A stretch of 38,382 nt of DNA from Verrucomicrobiota bacterium (GTDB taxonomy: Bacteria; Verrucomicrobiota; Verrucomicrobiia; Limisphaerales; UBA9464). How positions within the stretch are numbered: the stretch's first letter is position 1; each line of letters opens with the position of its first letter. Both the position numbers and the translations under genes were made by a program. The notes under the pieces were generated by a model. That model was not told the DNA's origin and searched no databases. It saw only the letters and a list, made by a program, of their open reading frames with translations. The stretch spans positions 1 to 38,382 of the forward strand of contig CANIZL010000063.1 of the NCBI GenBank assembly GCA_947471985.1, read 5' to 3'. Positions 18,185 through 26,450 of the stretch are shown here, piece after piece.

Positions 18185-19273
18185 TCAGGAAATGATGCGC
18201 GAACCTTCGTTGAGGAAGATGCCCTTGAACATCATCTCCAGCGCCTGCGCATTCGACGCCTTGGCCAGGGCCTCGCGATCACTGATCTTGCGTTCCTGGA
18301 CCAGATTGTAGAGCGCCTGGTTGAAGGTCTGCATGCCGTCGTCCGCGCCGGTTTCCAACGCGGCGTTGATCTTTTCGATGCGATTTTCCTCGAGCATTTT
18401 GCGCACCGTGGGGGTGTTGATGAGGATTTCAAGGGCCGGGATCACACTGCCCGTGACCGTACCCACCATGCGTTGGCAGATGACGGCGCGCAGGGTGCCG
18501 GCGAGCTGGCGACGGACCTGTTCCCGTTCATCGGGGCGGAAGAAATCGAGGATGCGGCCGATGGATTGTGAGGCGTTCTGGGTGTGGAGGGTGGAGAGCA
18601 CGAGATGGCCAGTGTCCGCCGCGCTCATGGCGGCCTGCAGAGACACGGCGTCGCGCATTTCGCCGACCATGATCAGATCGGGATCCTGCCGCAGCACCAT
18701 TTTGAGGCCCGATTGGAAACTGGAGGTATCGAGGCCGATTTCCCGCTGTTCGATGACGCTCTGATTATCTTCGAACACGAATTCGATGGGATCCTCGAGG
18801 GTGACCACGTGCTTTTTGAAATTCGCGTTCACGTATTCGATCATGGCCGCGAGGGTCGTGGATTTGCCGGAGCCGGTGGTGCCGGCAACGAGCACAATGC
18901 CGCGCGGGGAACGGGCGATGTCCTTGAGGACGGGGGGCAATCCGAGTTCCTCGAACGCGGGCACCTGGGTCTTCACCGCCCGCATGGCGAGGGCGAACGT
19001 GCCGCGTTGCTGGAAAATATTGGTACGGAAACGGCCGACCCCGGGTTCATAGTAGCTGAAGTCCACTTCGCGATCCGACTTGAGCTTCAGTTGGGCGTGC
19101 TCGGGACAGATTTTGGCGGCGATCTTGTTCATCCACTCCTCGCTGGACGGCGGGCAGTCGAGGGCGACGAGTTGGCGATTGATCCGGAGGATGACCGGTG
19201 CGTTCACCTTGATGTGAACGTCGGAGGCGCCGGCCTCAACGGCGGCTTTGAGAATTCCACGAAGCAGTTCCAT
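18185..19273 (-). CDS. pilT: PilT/PilU-family twitching motility ATPase
   Basis: A 362-residue hexameric secretion ATPase, the usual length for PilT. It drives type IV pilus retraction at the cytoplasmic face of the inner membrane. Visible motifs: ASDVHI (16-21) of the N-terminal PAS-like domain; Walker A GTTGSGKST (131-139); Asp box TLEDPIEF (158-165); Walker B DLIMVGEMRD (199-208); His box STLHTQNA (227-234); QRMVG further on. The C-terminal helix reads TVRKMLEENRIEKI rather than the classical AIRNLIRE of PilT, so PilU or another retraction ATPase is possible. It is single in the window; a prepilin peptidase lies 10 kb away. It is followed by its own terminator. Confidence 0.93.
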   Translation of the reverse strand: MELLRGILKAAVEAGASDVHIKVNAPVILRINRQLVALDCPPSSEEWMNKIAAKICPEHAQLKLKSDREVDFSYYEPGVGRFRTNIFQQRGTFALAMRAVKTQVPAFEELGLPPVLKDIARSPRGIVLVAGTTGSGKSTTLAAMIEYVNANFKKHVVTLEDPIEFVFEDNQSVIEQREIGLDTSSFQSGLKMVLRQDPDLIMVGEMRDAVSLQAAMSAADTGHLVLSTLHTQNASQSIGRILDFFRPDEREQVRRQLAGTLRAVICQRMVGTVTGSVIPALEILINTPTVRKMLEENRIEKINAALETGADDGMQTFNQALYNLVQERKISDREALAKASNAQALEMMFKGIFLNEGSRIIS

Positions 19274-19423
19274 GTTTGCGAGTACGGTTGATGTTGGAGA
19301 AAAATACTAGCAATTGCAGGGCCAGAGGCCACCGCATTTTGCGAAAGCAGACGGAAACGATCGGTCGCGGAATTGGCCGCCCCGCCGAGGCGACGGCCCA
19401 AGGTTTTACCGCGACCGAATCGG

Positions 19424-20860
19424 TCAGCTTTTGAGGATTTTCTGTGCGGCGGCGGCGAGGCGTTTCAATCCGGCGGCGGTCTTGGCTTCGAGATAGCACC
19501 GGATCAGCGGCTCCGTGCCGCTGGCGCGGAAGGCCACCCACTCGCGGTTCGGGAGCAAAAACTTGAAGCCATCGGTGGTGATGAATTTCTCCACCGGCAA
19601 CGTGCCGATCCGGTCCAGACCCCCGGCCAGGCGGGCCAGCAAGGCCGCCTTCTTCTCCGCGGGAATCGCAACATTGATCCGGTCCGTGTGAAACTCCCCG
19701 ATCTGCTTTTCCAAGCGTTTGAGGACTTCGCCGAGGGAGCATCCTTCTACCGCCACCAATTCCGCCATCAGCAGACAGGCCAGAATACCGTCCTTTTCCG
19801 GAACGTGCCCCTTGATGCTCAGGCCGCCGGATTCTTCACCGCCACAGATGACGGGCTCGCTTTCCATCAAGGCCCCGATGTATTTGAAGCCCACGGGGGT
19901 TTCATGCAGGGGGACGCCCAACAGTTCCGCCACGGCATCCACTTGGTGGCTCGTGGGAACCGTGCGAACGACGGAGCCCGTCCAACCGCGGTTATGCTTG
20001 AGGTGGTAGAGGGCCAGCGCCAGCACCTGGTTGGGGGTCAACCACGTGCCGTCCTGATCCACGATTCCGAAGCGATCCGCATCGCCATCGAGGCCCAGTC
20101 CGAGGCTGGCCTTGCCGGCGAGGATGGCGGCCCGAACTTCTGACATGCCTTCGGCATTCGGCTCCGGATGATGCCCGCCAAAGCTGGGATTCAACTCATC
20201 ATGAAAACGCAGCACCTTGGCCCCGCCATCCTCCTCGAGCAGAGTGTCCAGGTAGCCGCGGCCGGTGCCGTACATGAACTCCACGGCCAGCTTCAACTTG
20301 GCCTTCTTGATGGCCTTGAAATCGATCAAACTCCGCAGCTGTTTGAGGTAGGCGGGGGATGGATCGATGGTGGGACACTTAAAGGTGCCGACGACCGCAG
20401 CATCGAACTCCCAGCCGGCGGCCTGCCGTTCGAGGATAAATTTCTCGACCTCCCGGGTGACCTCCGGCGGTGCGGCGGCCCCGTTGTGCACGCTGAATTT
20501 TAATCCCTGATACTCCGCGGGATTGTGACTGGCGGTGAGGTTGATGCCGCCGATGGCCTTCCGTGCGCGGATGGTGTGGGCGATGACGGGCGTCGGGGCG
20601 TCGCGTTCACACAACAAGGGCAGCAGGCCGTTGGCGGTCAGCACTTCAGCCACGGCCAGACTGAACTCGCGGCCGAGGAAGCGCGTGTCGTGGCCGATGA
20701 TCACCGTGGGTTTGCGGCCGTGGATGGGACTGCCCACCCGCTTCAATTCCGCCAGCCACCAGTCCGCCAGGCCCTGCGTGGCCACCCGGACGTTGGTGAA
20801 GGTGAAATCCCGCGCGATCAAACCGCGCCAGCCCGAAGTGCCGAACTTGATGTGTGTCAT
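19424..20860 (-). CDS. Phosphoglucomutase/phosphomannomutase family protein
   Basis: A 478-residue alpha-D-phosphohexomutase that interconverts hexose 1- and 6-phosphates in the cytoplasm through a phosphoserine. Motifs run in the expected order: FGTSGWRG (6-13), the phosphoserine loop TASHNP (Ser111), the metal loop DGDADR (258-263), the sugar-binding loop GGEESGG (340-346) and the phosphate-binding RASGTEPLIR near 448-457. All key residues are intact. GEESGG is common in enzymes acting on glucose, mannose or both, so substrate is left open. It may feed the nearby glycan enzymes (ligase-like protein, GT4). It is flanked by nuoA upstream (63 bp) and pilT downstream (150 bp). Confidence 0.93.
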   Translation of the reverse strand: MTHIKFGTSGWRGLIARDFTFTNVRVATQGLADWWLAELKRVGSPIHGRKPTVIIGHDTRFLGREFSLAVAEVLTANGLLPLLCERDAPTPVIAHTIRARKAIGGINLTASHNPAEYQGLKFSVHNGAAAPPEVTREVEKFILERQAAGWEFDAAVVGTFKCPTIDPSPAYLKQLRSLIDFKAIKKAKLKLAVEFMYGTGRGYLDTLLEEDGGAKVLRFHDELNPSFGGHHPEPNAEGMSEVRAAILAGKASLGLGLDGDADRFGIVDQDGTWLTPNQVLALALYHLKHNRGWTGSVVRTVPTSHQVDAVAELLGVPLHETPVGFKYIGALMESEPVICGGEESGGLSIKGHVPEKDGILACLLMAELVAVEGCSLGEVLKRLEKQIGEFHTDRINVAIPAEKKAALLARLAGGLDRIGTLPVEKFITTDGFKFLLPNREWVAFRASGTEPLIRCYLEAKTAAGLKRLAAAAQKILKS

Positions 20861-20923
20861 GAAATCAATCGAAGCAGAAGCAAATACCCGCCGGTGGTGG
20901 AATGCGCGGAGGAGAGCGGTGGA

Positions 20924-21307
20924 TCAGCTCCTCCAATCAAAGGCGCGCTTCTTCAGGGCGTAGACGTAGCCGACGAAGAGGATGCCGAGGAACGAGACCA
21001 TGCCGCCGAGCGCCAGGGGGGCATTGGTCTTCAGCATGTCGCGGTAGTTAACCGCCCACGGATACATGAACACCACTTCGATATCGAACAGCACGAAGAG
21101 GAGGGCGACGAGGAAGAACTTCACGGACATGCGCGCACTTCCGGGACCTTCCGGCAACATGCCGCACTCGTAGGGGATGTCCTTGGTGCGGGTGCGACGA
21201 CCGACTTTTCCAGCGATGACGCTGAAGGCCAGCGTCCCGAAGGCGAAACCCGCGGCGACGCCGAAAAGCATCAGCACCGGGAAGTATTGCGATAATTGCG
21301 TACCCAT
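20924..21307 (-). CDS. nuoA: NADH-quinone oxidoreductase subunit A
   Basis: A 127-residue integral membrane subunit of respiratory complex I, the normal length for NuoA. Three helices are visible (about 12-34, 67-87, 95-115). Family marks include DIPYECG after helix 1 and the acidic helix RMSVKFFLVALLFVLFDIE, which takes part in the membrane coupling region. The ATG at 21307 gives the family N-terminus; the longer frame upstream reads into the divergent regulator's promoter region. No nuoB or other nuo gene is adjacent: the downstream gene is a phosphohexomutase. In most bacteria nuoA heads a nuoA-N operon, so it is either a lone copy or complex I is split in this genome. Confidence 0.94.
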   Translation of the reverse strand: MGTQLSQYFPVLMLFGVAAGFAFGTLAFSVIAGKVGRRTRTKDIPYECGMLPEGPGSARMSVKFFLVALLFVLFDIEVVFMYPWAVNYRDMLKTNAPLALGGMVSFLGILFVGYVYALKKRAFDWRS

Positions 21308-21428
21308 TGCGGTGGGAACCCTAGAAGGCGGGTCTCGACAGGCAAGACTCCTTGGGCGGTCCCGCCCAAGGATCCCTGACATTCCGCTCTTTCCGCGAGG
21401 GATCACATGCGCCAGACTGGTGGTGCCG

Positions 21429-21848
21429 TTGAAACTGTCTGTAAAAAGTGACTATGCCACCCGGGCCGTCCTGGCCCTGTCCCGCCGGCACTCGCTGGGC
21501 GAAACGACCCGGTCGGAGGAGATTGCCACCGAGTGCGGCATTCCCCCCAATTACCTGACCCAGATCCTGATCGAGTTGAAGTCGCAGGGCATTGTGAAGA
21601 GTACGCGCGGCAAGCAGGGAGGATATTCCCTCGCTCGCCCGCCGGGGCAGATCACCCTGGCCGATGTCCTGCGCAGTGTGTACGGACCTTTGCTCGATAC
21701 TCCCGCCTTCACGGATCCGCAGTGTCCCGCCGAACTGAAATCGGCGTGGCGCGGGTTGCAAGGAGCCATCGAGGCGGCGGCCAACCGGGTTAACTTCCAG
21801 CAATTGGTGGAATCGGGCTCCGAGCGGGATCGGATGTTTTATATCTGA
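21429..21848 (+). CDS. Rrf2-family transcriptional regulator
   Basis: A 139-residue winged-helix DNA-binding protein. The family N-terminus MKLSVKSDYATRAVLAL starts at a TTG (21429). Two in-frame GTG codons at 21420 and 21423 are alternatives. The recognition-helix region reads IPPNYLTQILIELKSQGIVKSTRGKQGGYSLAR, written here in pieces: IPPNYLTQILIEL, KSQGIVKSTRG, KQGGYSLAR. Only two cysteines occur (in ATECGIP and DPQCPAE), so the three-Cys iron-sulfur ligand set of IscR and NsrR is missing; it may sense something else or be apo. It is divergent from nuoA (121 bp between starts), making nuoA a plausible target (inference). Confidence 0.9.
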   Translation: MKLSVKSDYATRAVLALSRRHSLGETTRSEEIATECGIPPNYLTQILIELKSQGIVKSTRGKQGGYSLARPPGQITLADVLRSVYGPLLDTPAFTDPQCPAELKSAWRGLQGAIEAAANRVNFQQLVESGSERDRMFYI

Positions 21849-21888
21849 AGCCGGCCCAAAAGGCGTCGGCTGGCCCGTGAAGGAAGGT

Positions 21889-21913
21889 CATCCGCCGGAC
21901 CACCCGACGGATG
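21889..21913. terminator. Hairpin between convergent genes
   Basis: CATCCG-C-CGG, loop ACCAC region, CCG-A-CGGATG: a 9-bp stem with one mismatch, between the Rrf2 gene (stop 21848) and the FucU/RbsD gene (stop 21941). There is no T-tract on either strand, so its action as a terminator is uncertain. Confidence 0.35.
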
Positions 21914-21940
21914 CCCCGTGTACCTGGTTCCGGGAGACAA

Positions 21941-22387
21941 TCAATTCGCCCGACATCCCAGAGAGAGCAGCACATTCGCCCACAGGGCCTGATCCCCGGT
22001 CTGGACGGTGAGTACGTGATCCGCCGATTCCACCGCCTTGTAGAAATCCCACTTCAGAATGGGCACCAACGGAGTGGTCAGGCCTGCCGCCGCCACCGTT
22101 TTGCGGAATTGTTGCCAGACCGGCGGTTCGCCGTGCTTGGCGTAGGAGTCGTCGGCCGGGATCCCCATGACATTGACCTCATCCACGGCCACGGCCGAAA
22201 GGATGGCCTGAAGCACCTGATCCACGGTCACCAGCCCGGGGGAGAGGTTGAGGCAGACGACTTCGGCGTTGGGGCCCTTTTTCGTCGAAGCGGGGTAGTG
22301 CCCGTCGGCGATCAGGATTTTGGAGTGATGTCCGGCCCGGCCGAGGATTTCGTTCAGGCGAGGATGGATGAGTTGATGCTTGAGCAT
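21941..22387 (-). CDS. RbsD/FucU-family sugar mutarotase
   Basis: A 148-residue protein of the RbsD/FucU fold, the normal length for the family, which catalyses anomer or ring-form conversion of sugars such as ribose and fucose. The N-terminal LKHQLIHPRLNEILGRAGHH followed by SKILIADGHYPAS matches the conserved active-site entry with its His and Asp; the C-terminal QTGDQALWANVLLSLGC is also family-like. The pattern is closer to FucU than to RbsD, but no fucose or ribose genes are nearby. It lies 30 bp after the Ppx/GppA gene on the same strand, so co-transcription is likely. Confidence 0.85.
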   Translation of the reverse strand: MLKHQLIHPRLNEILGRAGHHSKILIADGHYPASTKKGPNAEVVCLNLSPGLVTVDQVLQAILSAVAVDEVNVMGIPADDSYAKHGEPPVWQQFRKTVAAAGLTTPLVPILKWDFYKAVESADHVLTVQTGDQALWANVLLSLGCRAN

Positions 22388-22417
22388 GGTAAAAGTGGGG
22401 TTTTTGGTCCGGGGGGA

Positions 22418-23371
22418 TTAGGTCAGCAGCGCTGCGTACCGCAGTCCGCGCAGGCTGATGGCCAGGGTGGTCAGGCGGAATTCCCGCAGGATCGCTTCGT
22501 AGATGGCGGCGCCAAAAAGGATGACGTCCGCGCGTTCGGGTGGCAGACCCGGCAACTTACGCCGTTCATCCAAGGGCAGTGACCAGAGACGCTCCACCAA
22601 CTCGGTCAGTGCCGGTGCGGAGAACTCCGTGGCTTCGATAAATTCGCGTTCAAACTGAAGGCACCGGTGATGGATCAACGCGAGGATGGCGGTCGTGCCG
22701 CCGATGCCGACGGCTTGCGTGACGCCGAGCGGAGCCTTGGCTCGTTCCAAAGCGCCCCGGACCTCCCGTCGAAGATATTCGGCCAGTGCGGCTCGGACCG
22801 ACGCGAGATCCGCGGCCGTCGGGGCCGTGCCGCAGCGGAATCGTTCCAAATATCGGACGCTGCCCAAGGGAAAGCTCTGCCGGAAGTCCGGCCGCACGGC
22901 CCGCGGCCCGGAGCAGCCGAGGATGACCTCCGTGCTGCCGCCGCCGACGTCGAGGATCATCAGGGGACGGCCGGCGAAGACCGGATTGGAAACGACTCCG
23001 GCGAAGCCCCAATCGGCCTCTTGCTCCCCCGAGATCACCTCCGTAACCACGCCGCTGGCGGCATCAAGGGCGGTCCGTAAATCCGCGCCGTTTTTGGCCT
23101 CCCGCGCCGCACTGGTGGCGATGACGCGCACGCGGACCGCGCCGAGTTCCCGCGCCTGGGTCGCGAAGCGTGAAACGACGCGGGCCGTATGGTCGATCCG
23201 TTCCGGTTGCAGTTGGTGCGAATCGTAGAAGCCCGCGCCCAGCCGGGTTTGTTCGCTGGTTTCCAAAAAGGGAGTCACTGCCTGATCGCGCACGTCGGCG
23301 ACCAGCAGTTTGACCGAGTTGGTGCCGACATCGATGACAGCACCACGGAATTCGACGGCATTAAGAGCCAC
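22418..23371 (-). CDS. Ppx/GppA-family phosphatase
   Basis: A cytoplasmic exopolyphosphatase/guanosine pentaphosphatase-family protein of the ASKHA fold. The first nucleotide loop AVIDVGTNSVKLLV sits near the N-terminus and the second, LDVGGGSTEVIL, about 140 residues later; ATSAAREAKNG is also typical. I chose a GTG at 23371 because it places the first loop about 10 residues in, as in the family. An ATG at 23434 and a GTG at 23455 in the same frame would add 21-28 residues. At about 317 residues it matches the short Ppx/GppA forms that lack the C-terminal HD domain, so whether it acts on polyphosphate or pppGpp is open. It is divergent from the YheT-like hydrolase gene. Confidence 0.9.
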   Translation of the reverse strand: MALNAVEFRGAVIDVGTNSVKLLVADVRDQAVTPFLETSEQTRLGAGFYDSHQLQPERIDHTARVVSRFATQARELGAVRVRVIATSAAREAKNGADLRTALDAASGVVTEVISGEQEADWGFAGVVSNPVFAGRPLMILDVGGGSTEVILGCSGPRAVRPDFRQSFPLGSVRYLERFRCGTAPTAADLASVRAALAEYLRREVRGALERAKAPLGVTQAVGIGGTTAILALIHHRCLQFEREFIEATEFSAPALTELVERLWSLPLDERRKLPGLPPERADVILFGAAIYEAILREFRLTTLAISLRGLRYAALLT

Positions 23372-23495
23372 TGTATCCGAAGCATGGAGGCCGGCGGCCA
23401 CGGGACAAATTTCTGCGCTCCGCTTTCCCGGCATCCAGGCGTAACGGGATTGCACTGTTCAACCGACGTTCCGGGGGCTATGCGATCTCCCGCCA

Positions 23496-24500
23496 ATGCC
23501 GAGCGCACCTCCGTCCAGTTTTCGACCGCCCTGGTGGCTGGCGGGCGCGCATCGACAGACGCTCTGGCCCGCATTGACCCGCCGCGTGCCAACTCCGCCG
23601 TGGCGACGGGAGCGTTTGGATCTTCCCGATGGTGATTTTTTGGATTTGGATTGGAGTCGATCCAAGGCGGCCGGTGCGCGCGGTGAACGCGTCGTGGTGG
23701 TTTCGCATGGTCTGGAAGGGAATTCCCGCCGGCCGTACATGGCAGGGTTGGTACGAGCGTTGAATCACGCCGGGTGGGATGCCGTGTCGTGGAACTTCCG
23801 CGGGTGTTCCGGCGAAGCCAATCGGACGTTGCGGGCGTATCATTCCGGCTCCTCCGATGATTTGGCCACGGTGATTGCTCACGTGGTGAAGTCCTCCCGC
23901 TGTCCCGCGGAGCTGCAGGTCGCTCTTGCCGGATTCAGCCTGGGGGGAAATGTGACCCTGAAACATCTGGGCGAGTTGGGAACGGCGCCGGGATGCGTGA
24001 CCCGGGCGGTGGTGTTTTCGGTGCCCTGTGACCTTGGATCGGCGGCCCGGGCGATGTCGCGTCGCGCCACTCAACCTTACCTTCAGCATTTTCTGCGGAC
24101 CCTGCGGGCCAAGGCGGCGGACAAGGTGCGCCAGTTTCCGTCGGACCTGCCGACCATCACCCGGAACGCGCGTTGGGATCGGATGCGCACTTTTGAAGAG
24201 TTTGATGACGCCTTCACGGCGCCGGTACACGGGTTTCGGGATGCGGCCGACTATTGGGATCGCTGTTCGTCCAAACCGCTGATCGAGCGGATTACCGTGC
24301 CCACACTGATCGTCAATGCGCTGGACGACCCGTTCCTGAGTCCGGGGTGTTTTCCTCGGGCGGAGGCGGAACGCAGTCGAACGGTGTGGCTCGAGACGCC
24401 CAGCGGTGGCGGACATGTCGGATTTCGCGGGGCGGGGGACCGCGATTCCTATTGGCACGAACGTCGGGCGGTGGCGTTTTTGGCCGGTCAGGTCGGATAA
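23496..24500 (+). CDS. YheT-family alpha/beta hydrolase
   Basis: A 334-residue alpha/beta-hydrolase of the YheT group. The N-terminal PPWWLAGAHRQTLWPAL is characteristic: these proteins begin with a segment placing HxQT near residue 20. The oxyanion strand is VVVVSHGLEGNS (67-77). The catalytic triad can be read as Ser148 (GFSLGGN), Asp277 or Asp278 (NALDDPFL) and His307 (GGGHVGF). No signal peptide is present. Substrate is unknown; relatives are thought to be carboxylesterases. The start is ATG at 23496, in agreement with the conserved N-terminus. Confidence 0.9.
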   Translation: MPSAPPSSFRPPWWLAGAHRQTLWPALTRRVPTPPWRRERLDLPDGDFLDLDWSRSKAAGARGERVVVVSHGLEGNSRRPYMAGLVRALNHAGWDAVSWNFRGCSGEANRTLRAYHSGSSDDLATVIAHVVKSSRCPAELQVALAGFSLGGNVTLKHLGELGTAPGCVTRAVVFSVPCDLGSAARAMSRRATQPYLQHFLRTLRAKAADKVRQFPSDLPTITRNARWDRMRTFEEFDDAFTAPVHGFRDAADYWDRCSSKPLIERITVPTLIVNALDDPFLSPGCFPRAEAERSRTVWLETPSGGGHVGFRGAGDRDSYWHERRAVAFLAGQVG

Positions 24501-24516
24501 CGGGCGCGAAGTTCCC

Positions 24517-24906
24517 TCAGGGACGCCGTACGACCGGGCTGGCGGCAAAGGACATGGCGATTTCCAGCAAGGCTTGCCCGTCCGTGCGGGCCGCGACCAC
24601 GACCAATTGCGAGCGGTCCAGCACCGCCAGACAGAAAGCTATTTCCTGATCGGAGCGGGGATTCTTGGGAACGTAGATCACCACCAGCTGCTGGGGTTCC
24701 TTCACGCCGACGAGCCGTTCCCAACCGCGGGCGGACATGGCCCGATCAGCCGCGGCAAACTGCTGGACGGATACGGGGGCGGCCTGGCGTTTCCCGGAGT
24801 CGTACACCGCCACTTCCGCTCCCCGGACCGCGGCCAGGGCCTGCCGCGCCTCGGGGGGCAGAAGAAAAATCAGACGCCAGCGGAAGGGGGCGCGGGGCGA
24901 AGTCAT
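24517..24906 (-). CDS. Short DUF4252-like paralogue of the upstream gene
   Basis: A 129-residue protein without an obvious signal peptide. Residues 61-110 (RGWERLVGVKE and onward to TDGQALLEI) line up with residues 108-165 of the gene just upstream (KGWERIVTVKE...), so the two look like diverged tandem duplicates. The N-terminal half is not recognisably similar. The gap to the upstream gene is 34 bp, so they are probably co-transcribed. Start is an ATG at 24906, with a GTG one codon earlier. Function is unknown. Loss of the export signal would put it in the cytoplasm, unless the RWRLIFLLPP segment is used as a membrane anchor. Confidence 0.65.
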   Translation of the reverse strand: MTSPRAPFRWRLIFLLPPEARQALAAVRGAEVAVYDSGKRQAAPVSVQQFAAADRAMSARGWERLVGVKEPQQLVVIYVPKNPRSDQEIAFCLAVLDRSQLVVVAARTDGQALLEIAMSFAASPVVRRP

Positions 24907-24940
24907 CACGGGTGGATGGTTTTACGAACGAGAGGCCGCC

Positions 24941-25498
24941 TTACTTTTTGTTGAGCGATTCCGCCACTTTTTGCAGCGGCGCCAGATGCAACTTCTCGCC
25001 GAGCTCGGCGATCTTATCCGGCTTGATGTCGCCCTCGATATTCACCAACACCGCCTGTTTTCCGCCTTCGCTGACGGTGATGACGATGCCTTCGATGGTT
25101 TCCGGGCTGTGGGATTTGAGGTAGACCCCGACTTCCTGGGCCTTTTCCTTCACCGTCACGATGCGTTCCCAGCCTTTCGTGATCAGCTCGGAACTCAGCG
25201 TCCGGAGGCGTTCCTGAATGACGCTGCGATTGCCGTCATCGAGGCCGACGACATTGATGCGGACGGAGCGCAGCCCGCGGATCAATTCGGCCGCATCCGG
25301 TTCCTGTTTCGCCGCGAGGCGGGCGGCGATGCCGAGCAAATTTCCCGAGACATTGACCTCTACGAAGTCGCCTTTGGCGGACGGAGTGAGCGGACCGAAA
25401 TCGATATAGCCGGGGCGATCATTTTCTGCGTAGAGCGGGTAGGCGAGCAGGCCGACGCCGAGGGTGACGCCGAGAAGTGTTTGCGTGATCAGTTTCAT
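24941..25498 (-). CDS. Exported DUF4252-like protein
   Basis: A 185-residue protein beginning at the ATG at 25498, which opens a clean signal peptide (MKLITQTLLGVTLGVGLLAY, ending PLYA); the longer frame upstream does not look coding. The mature part (about 25-185) resembles DUF4252: GDFVEVNVSGNLLGIAARLA, then LIRGLRSVRINVVGL, the GWERIVTVKE segment at 109-118 and a terminal helix. The family has no firm function. The neighbour 34 bp downstream is a shorter, partly similar protein. Periplasmic or outer-membrane location is likely. Confidence 0.82.
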   Translation of the reverse strand: MKLITQTLLGVTLGVGLLAYPLYAENDRPGYIDFGPLTPSAKGDFVEVNVSGNLLGIAARLAAKQEPDAAELIRGLRSVRINVVGLDDGNRSVIQERLRTLSSELITKGWERIVTVKEKAQEVGVYLKSHSPETIEGIVITVSEGGKQAVLVNIEGDIKPDKIAELGEKLHLAPLQKVAESLNKK

Positions 25499-25682
25499 AA
25501 AAGGTGATGTGTTGGTGCCGGACCGGACGCGGTCCGGTACGGGCTCAACACCCGGTAACCGGGGCTGAGGTTTCAGAAGTTTTCGTGGGTCGCGGCAAGT
25601 TGATTCGGAACGGCCTCCCGGGGCTGCCTTTCTTGTGCCATGCTGGGGCCATGGTGAATCACGTTTACGCCGGACTCCTGTC

Positions 25683-26378
25683 ATGAGGTCTGATTTTCGC
25701 TTGGACCAATTGTTGTCGCGCTTTGGCTACTGCAGTCGCAGTCAGGCCCGGGGCTGGCTCAAGGCGGGCCGCGTTCTGGTGGACGGCAAGCCCGCGCGCG
25801 AACCGGATCAACGGGTTGCGCCCGAGGCGGTATTGGTGGATGGCCAGCCGGTGGAGCAGCCGCACGGATTGCTGGTGGTGTTTCACAAGCCGCCGGGCTG
25901 CGTCTGCTCCCGCGATGAGCGGGAAGGGCGCAGTGTGTTTGATCTGGTTCCCGCCCGCTGGTCCGCGCGGAATCCGGAAATTACGTCCATCGGACGGCTG
26001 GATCGTGATACCACCGGGGTTTTGCTGCTGACCGATCAGGGCGAGTTGGTGCAACGCTGGACGTCGCCACGGCACAAAGTTCCCAAGGTTTACGAAGCGC
26101 AATTGGATCAGGATCCGCCCGCGGAACTGGTCGCCACCCTGGCCGCCGGGACCCTGCGTCTCGAGGGTGAGCAACAGCCCTGTGCTCCGGCAGTCTTAGA
26201 GATTCTCGGGGACGCCCGCGTCCGGCTCACGCTCACCGAAGGACGGTTCCACCAGGTGAAGCGCATGTTTGCTGCCCACGGGCGACTCGTCATGTCGCTG
26301 CATCGCTCGCAGTTTGGCGACTATCGCTTGGACGGGCTGGCCCCGGGCGAATGGCGGGTGGTTCCGTTGCCCGGTTGA
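25683..26378 (+). CDS. RsuA/RluB-family pseudouridine synthase
   Basis: A 231-residue RNA-modification enzyme. An S4 RNA-binding domain occupies 1-60 (RLDQLLSRFGYCSRSQAR) and the catalytic domain follows: LVVFHKPPGCVCS, then GRLDRDTTGVLLLT with the catalytic Asp107, and the late GRFHQVKRMF segment. The length and layout suit RsuA, which modifies one uridine of 16S rRNA, better than the longer RluB, but the target is not certain. The ATG at 25683 was chosen because the S4 domain follows at once; the frame is open upstream but not family-like. Confidence 0.9.
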   Translation: MRSDFRLDQLLSRFGYCSRSQARGWLKAGRVLVDGKPAREPDQRVAPEAVLVDGQPVEQPHGLLVVFHKPPGCVCSRDEREGRSVFDLVPARWSARNPEITSIGRLDRDTTGVLLLTDQGELVQRWTSPRHKVPKVYEAQLDQDPPAELVATLAAGTLRLEGEQQPCAPAVLEILGDARVRLTLTEGRFHQVKRMFAAHGRLVMSLHRSQFGDYRLDGLAPGEWRVVPLPG

Positions 26379-26450
26379 CGACGGGGTGATCCCGCATTCG
26401 AGGGACAGCGTCACTTGTCGCCCGGCCAGTCCGGAGTAACGTTTGCTCCG

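Noticed and set aside
23478-24548. A 356-codon minus-strand frame over the YheT gene
   Set aside because: Very rich in Arg, Pro and His, with no motif, whereas the opposite strand has a complete alpha/beta-hydrolase triad.
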